Below are positions 55,570-64,000 of a stretch of DNA of 64,000 bases, piece after piece. Within the stretch, counting starts at the first letter, position 1. The number at the start of each line of letters is the position of its first letter. Both the position numbers and the translations under genes were made by a program. A model generated the notes under the pieces. That model searched no databases, had not been told where the DNA came from, and was given only the letters and a program-made list of their open reading frames with translations. The stretch comes from Paratinospora sagittata. Lineage: Eukaryota > Streptophyta > Magnoliopsida > Ranunculales > Menispermaceae. The stretch covers positions 25,458,286 through 25,522,285 of the forward strand of contig CM069603.1 in the NCBI GenBank assembly GCA_035771175.1, in the 5' to 3' direction.

Positions 55570-57123
55570 GCCTCCCAACAAGTACTCGGTTTAAAGTCAT
55601 CAGCCCGAGTTTCCCTTTTCTTTAAGGTGGATCATCAAAAGGAACGCCCTTGACAATCCTTTCTGCTTGAGTAGCATCCAATAAATCTGCATATCCACGA
55701 GAGTCGAGCTTTCCCATTACGAAAGTATTAACAATGGAATCCTCAAGATGGTCAAAAGTAACATTATCCAAGAATGTATTTTCAATAGGAGCATTAACGA
55801 CATCAACTCTAAGGCATTCATCTTATTATTTAGGAAACTTCATCGCCTTGAAGATATTGAATATGACCTCTGGATCTTGAACTCTCATAGTTAATTCTCC
55901 TTTATGCACGTCAATCAATGTCCTCACCGTAGCTAAGAATGGCCTACCAAGTATGATTGGAATTTCTTGATCTTCATCCATATCTAAAACAATGAAATCT
56001 GCCGAGAAGATGAATTTATCAACTTTCACCAGAACGTCCTCAACAATTCCCCTTGGATAGCTAAAAGACCTATCGACAAGTTGCAGAGTGACAATTGTAG
56101 ACTTTGCCTCCCCCAAACCAACTTCTAATATATAGACAAAGGCATCAAGTTGATACTAGCATCCAAATCACATAAAGCTCTACAGAAATATTGGCTCCCA
56201 ATAGTGCATGTAATACTAAAATTTCTTGGATCCTTGAGCGTTGGTGGTAACTTCTTCTGGAGAATAGCACTGCACTCCTCTGTCAAAGAACCTGTCTCAA
56301 ATTCCCCCAACCTTCGCTTGTAAGATAAAATCTTTTTCATGAACTTAACATAGCTCAACATTTGCTCCAATGCATCAACAAAGGGAATATTTATGTGGAG
56401 CTTCTTGAATACCTCAAGGAATTTGGAGAACTGCTTGTCCAACTTTTGCTTTTGTAAACACTGAGGAAAGGGTGGTAGCAGCTTGTAAGGCATAACACTC
56501 TTTTGAATGTCCTGTTGCTTCTCTTCCTGCTTTTGCTTCTCATCTACTGACTTCTCTAAAGTAGGTTCAACTGAATCATTAGGCTTCTGAATCACCTCAG
56601 GCAACTCCTTACCGCTCCTTAAAGTAATTGTTTTGCATTACCCATTATTATCCCTCTCAGGATTGATCTCAGTGTTACTTGGAAAAGTGCTTTGAGGTCG
56701 GTTATTGAGATTGTTGGCCAATTGACCAACCTGCATTTCTAGATTTTGAATAGAAGTTGTTTGGCTCTGAAGTGTTAACAACCAATTGTTGCACTATCTC
56801 TTCCAATGGTGACTTATTCTCTTGGAATTGGGCCTGAGGAGGTATTTCGAGTGGGAACATAGGTCTCATTGCTGGAGGATTCCCTTGATGTTGACCCCAT
56901 GATAGGTTAGGATGATTTTTCCACCCCGGATTATAGTAGCTCTGATGATTTTACTGCCCATTATAATTTCCCACATACTGCACTAATTCAACATTTAGAG
57001 AACACTGATCACTAGGATGGTTACTTCCACACAGATCACAAGTCACATAAGGGCTTTGAATAGAATGAACACCCAGAATGTAAAATTTCTTAGATAGCGC
57101 TGCCACCTGTGCAAATAATGCAG
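55570..57123 (-). mobile_element. Athila gag-PR remnant lacking RT and INT
   Basis: Minus strand: gag zinc finger 'CDLCGSNHPSDQC' (about 57040), Pro/Gln-rich spacer, then PR with 'CDLDASINLMPLS' near 56160 and 'IILGRPFLATVRTLID' near 55945. A tail ends at a stop near 55625 and is followed at once by the Athila post-pol motif ('GTACTTGTTGGGAGGC'). RT, RH and INT are missing between PR and that motif. Cut at 55570 by the Athila LTR and at 57123 by the element X LTR. Confidence 0.75.
55626..57123 (-). pseudogene. Athila gag-PR coding remnant
   Basis: Open pieces 57123-56951 (zinc finger), 56604-56125 (gag tail with 'NIPFVDALEQM' and PR start) and 56116-55826 (PR core), plus a frame to 55626. 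PR has D-L-D-A-S, the same Gly-to-Asp change as the plus-strand Athila at 553. Stops at 56951, near 56124 and 55825. Would encode nucleocapsid and protease only. Confidence 0.78.
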
Positions 57124-58325
57124 TGTCTAACACCCCCCACTTTTTTCAACTGTAAAAATTAATTTAAGCGCTTGAAAACTCTACAGATGTAATTCCAAAA
57201 AGTAAGAAAAGCCCCACTCAAAAAGAAAAAAATATAAACCCCATTAGTGGGATGGTCCCAAGGAAAGGATCGTCCCCATGGGAGGCTGGCCCCTTGGGGC
57301 TACCCTATAAATAGGGGTGGCCCCCCCTCAGTTTCCCTCGCCGCCCCTTGCTCTCATTTTTCTCCTTCGACCTATTTGTGCTCTCCTACGTCCCTACACA
57401 CATCAAGAAGTTAGAATAAAGCGTTGTGCCACTGAAAGTGTGTTACGGTGGGGAATGAAGGCTAGGTTTGCATCTCTTACTTGTCTAATGATAATTTACA
57501 TAATGTCATGCATCATAAATGTTACCGTGCTTTAATTCATGCATGAGGCTATCTATTATAAATGTTAAATTCATAACCATGGGTACTATGTCGTTTTGCT
57601 GGACCATGGGGATCATCATTATGATATATTATTGGGTGTTATGCTGTTACGCTGGACCCGAAGGTGACACTATCACTGGTTAGTACTGAAACTCATGAGA
57701 CCTCTCAGTTGCTGGTTATTGTATCGATGCCTCGGATCACATGTTACGAGTGAATGATGCTTGGCCTGCGATGCCGTGTGACCACGTTCCATTCATATCA
57801 CTGCTTGTTGTTGTGGCATAAATGTCTGATGATTGTTGTTCTGTATTTATTATTATGCATGTAAGACTTGTTTACCCTGCTTGATCTCACCGAGTTATTG
57901 AGGATCTTTCCAGGGAATTAAGATGGGTTAGGATGGATTTATTCCAGGAGTTATGGCCAAACTCAGTCTATGTAGAGACTTTTGTGTATGTACTCTCCCC
58001 ATGTCCTGTCAGATCGATTTAACTATGGTGGCGATGGTTCCATACATCTAGACGCCTCTTTTTGACTACTCCTCTTTTGTTATTTTGGTATTTTTGTAGG
58101 GGTTTCGCCCTTGTTACCTTTTTTGTTGTCTTTTTGCTATAAAGAATGTAATAATTAACAAACTCTATATTTTCAATATAATAGTATTTTCCTTACTAGG
58201 TTGTATTGTATTATTGATGATGTGAGTCACTATGCTTCTGCATGTGCGATTTTGATCGAGTGGATTGAGCACTCGACATCCTAACTGTTGCATCTCGCAC
58301 TGGGTCAACGAGGCGGGGTGTGACA
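57124..58325 (+). repeat. Element X 5' LTR
   Basis: 1,202 bases, TGTCTAACACC...GGTGTGACA. TATA-like CCTATAAATAGGG near 57303-57315, preceded by repeated GGCCCC-type segments. Collinear with 25166-26063 in inverse orientation. Confidence 0.82.
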
Positions 58326-58332
58326 ATTGTTT

Positions 58333-58344
58333 TGGTATCAAAGC
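58333..58344 (+). other. Primer-binding site, tRNA-iMet (one mismatch)
   Basis: TGGTATCAAAGC, seven bases after the LTR end. Confidence 0.8.
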
Positions 58345-58621
58345 CTGGTTTTGGACACTGCCCACTCTTATTTTTAAATAAGACCGGGTGCCGGCCAGGT
58401 GGGGCCAAGCTGGCCCCTCTAAGGGTCGGCCTCCTTGTTGCTTTTTAGCAACCCCACCCCCACCTCCCCATAATTTTCTATAAATAGAGAGGGAGGAGGG
58501 GAGTTCTTTCACTCACCCTCTTCACCTCTCTTGTCTTTCTTCTTTCTTAGCTATATACCTCTTTTTTGTAACGTACCTTCTAATCCTCTCCAAATTTCAT
58601 CTTAAAAAAAAAAAAAACTTG
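58345..58621 (+). promoter_or_regulatory. Leader with second TATA-like promoter module
   Basis: GC-rich GGGGCCAAGCTGGCCCC near 58400, a TATA-like TCTATAAATAGAG at 58478-58490, a pyrimidine-rich stretch, and a 14-A run (58603-58616) just before the ATG at 58622. The layout resembles the LTR promoter at 57240-57330 but no LTR end follows. It may drive the accessory ORF separately, or be a fragment of another LTR. Confidence 0.4.
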
Positions 58622-60033
58622 ATGGAGCAAAGACCAAAAAAGTTTAAGAAGAATGTTGAGGGTGAAAGTTCTCAACCTTCTTGATTCAGATCTTTCCCTT
58701 CAATTCCAGTTCAGACGGGAAGACTGGTAATTTTACCAGATGAATACTACCCTATGCTCCATGACAAACTTTCAGCCTTAGGTTGGACACCAGTCATCAA
58801 TCTTGAAAGGTGCATTTTTCGGTCTTTTGTTGCCTCATTTTATGAAAATTTAACCGTTAAAAACCAAGATCCTTTCACCATCACTACAAAGGAGCATGGT
58901 GTTGATATAACCCTCAAGTCTGAAATATTGTCAGAAATTTTAGAAACCCTTGAGAGAGGACCACTCTGTGATATTTACACGTCCAGAGGAAGGTTAACTG
59001 CGGTCCCAAACTCTCAACATATGTTTAGGTGTCTTACTTCTTAGCCTGATTTCATGGTCTCTAAGATTTTTACCAAAGAAATTAAAGAGCAATATAATCC
59101 TCTTATTCAAGTGATCAGGTCAAATATTTGGCCCCAATCTAGTAAAAATTCTACTTCTACTCACCCTTAATGTTTTTTGGCATACTGTTGGATAAAGGAA
59201 ATTCATGTGAATCTTCCTATTATCATCTTGCGTCACATGGCACATTGCACTCGGGAACAAACTTGTCTTCCATACGAAGCACTATTAAACAAAGTGTTCC
59301 GTCGTTTCAGACTTTTTCCTCGTCCAACTGAGATAACATATCCCTTGTACGGTGACATCACCGAAACTGTGTTGAACTCAAGTGGACCCAAAGGAAGTCG
59401 TGCGGTTAATAGACGAGAAAATGTGGCGACTGAGTGGGAAGGTTTTCTGAAATAAAAGAAGACACTTCTCCAGAAGATCTTGAGGATTTTAACCTTGATT
59501 TTTCTGATATTTTAGAAGATGAGGCAGACCCTCCTACGGAAGAATACGTTTCTCCATCCACAACACAAGAACACAATAATGTCACCCAACAACAACTTGT
59601 GGAGCAAATGCGAGAAATGATGCTAGCAATCGATGAGCGAATGATGAAAAGCATGAGAGACCAGTTTGAAGAACAAAATCACAACAGCGAAGAACAAAAT
59701 CGTAACCTCAGAGAACATAAAGAGGCTATCAACTCACTACTCAAGTGGCGCGAGGAATGCTATGTCACAGTACCAAGGATCTCTCATCCAGTTTTAGGTG
59801 AGAGAATTTGGACAATCATCCCAACAAGCACAAGATTCATCAGCGAATCTAAATCTCAACCTTGGGGCCTCTCAGTTTCCTAACCTAGCTTTTGTTGGGC
59901 AAGTTATGGAAACTCCTAGATACTCTCTCAGCATGGAACTGTCAGTATCTCAATTCTCTTCTGAAAATTTTGATTTCATACTTCCTCAATAGTTTACTCA
60001 CGATGAATCTGAAGTTTTTAAATTTTGTAATTA
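58622..60033 (+). pseudogene. Element X accessory ORF upstream of gag, broken
   Basis: ATG at 58622 ('MEQRPKKFKKN'). Stops near 58681, 59042 and 59167, and a frameshift near 59440. The N-terminal part has 'FRSFVASFYENLTV' and 'SEILSEILETLERGP'. The middle has 'YNPLIQVIRSNIWP' and 'LPIIILRHMAHC...LPYEALLNKVFRRF'. This order resembles the plant-specific ORFs annotated as putative plant transposon proteins in retrotransposons, though it is distinct from the ORF at 8055-24660. The C-terminal part is acidic, then a coiled-coil-like Glu/Asn run, then 'FGQSSQQAQDSS', conserved in the minus-strand copy. Function unknown. A position before gag is unusual for a chromovirus. Confidence 0.6.
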
Positions 60034-61054
60034 GTTGTTAGGAAAATCTTGCAGTAGGTTCAGGTAGCTTCGTAGTAAGTCAAAGTATTTTGAAGGTAAT
60101 TTAGACATCCTTGTAGCGATTGGAATAGTTTGTAAAATTTTGTATTAAAAAAAGAAAAAAAACTTCATGTCGAATTTTCAGCTCATGATATACTAAACGT
60201 TATGTGATGTTGTGTGTTAGACTATTTGTGGTAGGCCTACTCGTCGAGTGAATTTCTTCACTATTAATGGGTTTGACATGGTATGGGACACAACAAACTC
60301 ACTCAAATACTGCCAAGAAATGCGATATGAGGTAACCTACGGACCTGCTGTGTAGCAGTTCATGGTAGAAGGTTGACTTACCATTAGTATCGTCAAGTTC
60401 ACATGGTATGGGACATGAGAACTCGAAGGATAATAATTGTAGACGGCTTTCCACATAAATTTACAAAAGGCCACGCACACATCCCCTTGATTTGACCATG
60501 TCCCTTGTCACCAAATTCATGCGGAATGGGACGTATGAATTTAGACGATAATAGGAATCGTCAGGTCTTGGTGATAGGTGAGCATAGTATAAACAAGTGC
60601 GAAGGATTTGCGACATGTAGATGTAGGTGACAACATGAGGAAAAGGTCGTGAAATTGTCTGTGGCATGAACTGATATTCAACAACATAGTTATTCTCACA
60701 AATACACAAGAAATTTTTAAAGTGTTTTAAAAATACAAGTACTACGATAATCGTCTTTGAAAGCATTAAAATCACACTTTTGATTTTGTTTTTAGACCAA
60801 CCTAAAGGTACAATGCCACGGTGCTCTAAGGCTCCTCATTTTCCCTATTACCTAGCCTAGAAAACTATGAGGTTAAAGCCTATGACATGTCACTGAAGAA
60901 CCATGTCTGTGCACTGTATCACGAATCAATCTTCTTGTCTTCCTCATAACTCATATTGCACATTCTGTGCTAATATGAAGCCAATCTGCAGACAATGTAG
61001 GTACAAACAAGAAGTCAGCACTCCCCTAGCTCCTCTCAACAAGCGTTTATGTTT
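60034..61054 (+). other. Element X leader with three stem-loops sharing an ATGGGAC loop
   Basis: Hairpins at 60269-60300 (GGGTTTG/CAAACTC), 60396-60423 (AGTTC/GAACT) and 60513-60542 (AAATTCAT/ATGAATTT), about 120 bases apart, with loop cores ATGGTATGGGAC, ATGGTATGGGAC and CGGAATGGGAC. The rest shows no ORF in the gag frame. Confidence 0.65.
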
Positions 61055-62245
61055 ATGGAGCCGCAAGAGGACACTGGATCTAAACCTACTTCCTCTATCT
61101 CTGAACAAGCGACGGACGGCAACACTAATGCCCCAACAACCGATTAAACTATTGTAGCTCCTTTCAATGGAGTAGTCGTACCATTTAGCATGGAACAATT
61201 TTTTCAAGGCTTTACTGAATACATGAAGGCGTCAATGAGAGGTTCAGTCCAGAGCGTTGCTGATCATCAAACTGCGGTCCCTCAGCCGCACTTGGAACCG
61301 ACTAAGCAGAAGATGGATCAGATGACCAATCAAATTACAAAGTACAAACGACTACAGCCCATCACTTTTGATGGAAAACCTGACTCGAACGAAACCTACA
61401 AGTGGCTAGAAGAAACTCGAAAGGCGCTCGAGGCAATGAGAGCGTCTGAAAAAAAAATCCCCCTTGCTGTTTACCAGTTAGGTGGACAAGCCAACTCCCG
61501 GTGGAAAACAATTAAGGAAGACCCTCAAGTAAATGTCAGTACCATGACATGGCAACAATTTGAAGCTGAATTCATCAATGAGTATTTTCCAAATACTGTC
61601 AAGAGAAAGAAGAGACAATAATTTGGAAAACTCTTTCAAGGAAATATGACAGTTCGGGAATACGCAGCCAAATTCACGGAACTCTCAGTTTTCTCTTTCT
61701 CTACCATCACCATCGAGAGGGACAAAGTTGAAATTTTTTTTAACAGATTGGGGCCCGACATTAGGCAAGCCCTTGCCTTTCTAGAGCTTGATAACTTTAG
61801 AAAACTGGTGAACATGGCTATAAATTATGAGCAGGAGAAGCTTGGGCAGGAATAGAGGCGAAACCGGGGAAAACGAGTCATTGTGCCGGTACAACAGTCT
61901 GGTAGGAAGAGACCTTACCGGCCAAATCAAAACGTTAACCTCAGCATGGGCAACCCCCAAAACCCTCAGGTCCAAATCGCTCCCCTTGCTCCAGCACAAC
62001 AAACTTTCCAACGGAACACTCATAATCGCCAAAATCAAGCAGGCCAAAGAAATGCAAATAATCGACGATTTCCCTTACCTCCTCCTCCTCCAAATCAACA
62101 ACCACAAGATCGAGATCGTATGTGCTTCAAGTGTGGCCAGGTGGGCCACATTCAAAAAAACTATCCTCTACCATCCGCTGGCCAACCTAGATCCCCAGCT
62201 GCACCAGTTCAGCAAGCAAACCCAAGGGCTCCACCACCACCATGA
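61055..62245 (+). pseudogene. Element X gag, broken
   Basis: ATG at 61055 ('MEPQEDTGSKPTSSISEQ') matches the start of the minus-strand gag. Capsid core: 'YKWLEETRKALEAMRASEKKIPLAVYQLGG', 'WQQFEAEFINEYFPN' and 'MTVREYAAKFTELSVF'. Stops at 61145, 61619 and 61853. The nucleocapsid frame (61883-62245) has CFKCGQVGHIQKNY, a CCHC knuckle whose last Cys is Tyr, so zinc binding is probably lost. Confidence 0.82.
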
Positions 62246-62281
62246 CAACAACAAGTCCCTAGGCAGCAAAGACACTCCTAC

Positions 62282-62844
62282 GCTGTTGTTGAACGACAGA
62301 TGCTGAAAACTTACGTGGTGAAAGGTACCTTTTCTTTCCTTTACATGTTGGTACATGTCTTATTTGATTTGGGTTCTACGCTTTATTTTATTTCTACCCA
62401 AGTTGTCCAAAAATTTGGACTCCAACCAATGGCTACTCCCGCTACAATTCGGGTATCCACGCCAATAGAACCGGGTACGAAAATAAATCAAATATATTCC
62501 AATTGTGAACTTAAAATATTGGATCATTAGCTAGTAGCGGGCCTCTCAGTAATGGATTTCATTAACTTTGATTTTATCTTGGGTATGGATTTGTTAACAC
62601 CTTTACATGCTCAAATAGATTATCAGAAGAAGCAAGTTCGACTGACGCTGCCTAATGGAGATAACTTGAAAATCCAAGGGGCCCGTAGACACATTCATCA
62701 TTCTACCATGTCTCTTATAAGATCTCAGATGCAAGCTCTTTTAATACTTGATCAGGATGAAGATAGTATATTGTCCAGTCATCCTCCCAGCTTGAAAGAT
62801 ATTCCAGTTGTTCGTGAATATCCAAGGGTATTCTTAGATGAACT
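62282..62844 (+). pseudogene. Element X aspartic protease, truncated before RT
   Basis: 'VHVLFDLGSTLYFIS' near 62349 keeps the catalytic Asp but has Leu where Thr or Ser is expected. A stop lies near 62528, then 'FDFILGMDLLTPLHAQID' and the linker to 'REYPRVFLDEL'. The copia LTR begins here; RT is absent. Confidence 0.8.
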
Positions 62845-64000
62845 TGTTGAACCAATTATCCTCATGTCCCTTACGAGAATATGTCCCTATTATAAAAGAT
62901 TTTGATGATTATAAAACTACATTATGTTTATGATATTACTACACATATGGGATATCTAATATCTCTTGAAGGTTTCAAAGATTCAATGATGCATGGCGAA
63001 CATATTAAAAGATCTTCTTGAAGGCCATGATCGTTTGAAGAAGTTTAGTTGTATGATTAGATTATGATAGGTTGTAGGACCTTCTTTTTTCATGTGATTC
63101 AGCAATATGCATGCCTGCATGTTTTAATTGATCCATTCCATATTCGATTTAATCCGGCTACATTGTGTTTTATCAAGCTTTAATCGAAAAATCAAAAATC
63201 ATTTTTATAGTCTTTCAGGACGCTAATAAAATATTAGGAAGCACAAGGTTGATTTGAACTGATTAATAAGGATGCTTACTTATTAGTAGTGACCTTTCTT
63301 TTTGTCAACCTTTGAGAATGTCAGGACGCTGACTTAGTTTCAACTCGCTGAAAGTTCTTTTTGTTATTAAGTGATTTCTACCTTTAAGGACGCTGATAAG
63401 TTATAAGTTGAATAAATTATCAGGACGCTACTTGTGTAGGAGCTCTCTCATCTTTAAAATTAACTTAAATAACTTTCAGGACGCTTATCGTCTGTCAGCG
63501 CACTTAACATTGTTTTAAAACTATTTTTAATAGTTCAAGATGCCTACTCTTGACTAGAGCCCTCGTGTGTCAAATGTTTTAAAAATAAAGTAGGACACTT
63601 ACTGAGAAGTAGCGCCCTCACAATTTGAGTCGTTCAATTGTCAAAGTAAGTCAGGATGCTTACTATTCAGTAGCGCCCTCACTTCATTGTTCAGTAACAC
63701 GCTGATGTTCTATGAGCGCCCTTAAAGGCACAAAAAGACAGAAAAAGTATTTTTGCTGTTCTGACATTATTGCTATTTCTGTTAACTTTTTTAGAAACGT
63801 ACAAATACTTTTTCATAACTTTTCAGAATTGTACAACAATTTTTTCAAAAGTTTTTAAACGTTCTAAAACCTCATAAGAACATTCCTCTTTCATGAAAGG
63901 ATCACATGATTTAGATGTTATTGATGAGTTTAGTTTTATACATACTATTTTGTAGGAATTTCATTAGGTTTATAGATATATCTTACTAATTTCTAGGTAT
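62845..64000 (+). repeat. Copia-type LTR, continues beyond window
   Basis: Begins TGTTGAACCAATTATC and is the inverse of 23926-22800 over its visible length, so it is plus-oriented. Includes the third copy of the GGGCGCT/AGCGTCC array. Left flank gaact (62840-62844). Whether it is solo or the 5' LTR of a full element cannot be seen. Confidence 0.82.
63200..63725. repeat. Array of imperfect hairpins GGACGCT...AGCGCCC (third copy)
   Basis: Reverse complement of the arrays at 23003-23560 and 47573-48190, with units such as GGATGCTTACTATTCAGTAG followed by CGCCCTC near 63653. Confidence 0.68.

Larger units (their letters stand above)
57124..62844 (+). mobile_element. Element X, plus-strand copy
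   Basis: LTR 57124-58325, tRNA-iMet primer site, leader with a second TATA-like module, accessory ORF 58622-60033, leader with three hairpins, gag 61055, then PR to 62844, where a copia LTR begins. Inserted in Athila gag; left flank tgcag (57119-57123). That LTR, accessory ORF and gag belong to one element is inferred from order, orientation and the collinear minus-strand copy. Confidence 0.7.

Noticed and set aside
58603..58616. Run of 14 A as a poly(A) tail of a processed pseudogene or LINE/SINE
   Set aside because: It sits between a promoter-like leader and an ATG, with no target duplication or upstream cDNA-like sequence.

Overview
This window looks like heterochromatic DNA from a flowering plant, probably a eudicot. 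It is AT-rich and consists almost entirely of LTR retrotransposons nested inside one another. I found no host gene, tRNA, rRNA or CRISPR array. Every long reading frame that can be recognised is retrotransposon gag, protease (PR), reverse transcriptase (RT), RNase H (RH), integrase (INT) or a plant-transposon accessory ORF, and all of them carry stops or frameshifts.

Layout. (1) 1-6500 (+): Athila-type Ty3/gypsy element (PR, RT-RH, INT, long 3' non-coding region, truncated 3' LTR). It meets a second Athila copy tail to tail; that copy lies on the minus strand (6501-25165) and keeps only its 3' half. (2) That 3' half is interrupted twice. One interruption is a solo Tekay/Del-type LTR (8205-9577 plus 20161-21710, target-site duplication (TSD) gaata), which itself holds a structurally complete member of its own family (9578-20155, TSD ccttt). 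The other is a solo copia-type LTR (21903-23926, TSD ataaa). (3) 25166-36410: debris of chromoviruses. A minus-strand element, here called X, has gag, PR, RT-RH and INT, and its RT is split by a palindromic foldback element (31574-32452). A plus-strand chromovirus end (26064-29433) is also present. (4) 36415-48778 (-): a copia-type element without recognisable gag-pol. It holds an Athila solo LTR (TSD atagt), which holds a gag-less Tekay derivative (37151-42515, TSD gattg). (5) 48779-55569 (-): 5' half of an Athila element (LTR, tRNA-Asp primer site, gag to INT). (6) 55570-57123 (-): an Athila remnant with gag and PR only. (7) 57124-62844 (+): a second copy of element X, beginning with an LTR, a tRNA-iMet primer site and an accessory ORF upstream of gag, cut off by a copia LTR (62845 to the window end).

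The individual families are familiar. The least explained structure is several sets of short hairpins in non-coding parts of the elements. In each set the loop is conserved while the two stem arms differ from hairpin to hairpin but stay complementary. They occur in the copia LTR (two different arrays, on either side of the putative TATA box), in the element X leader, and downstream of Athila pol. This pattern suggests selection on structure, but folding and alignment would have to confirm it.

All calls were made by eye from sequence and six-frame translation. Family names rest on domain motifs, primer-binding sites, LTR termini and TSDs. No database search was possible.
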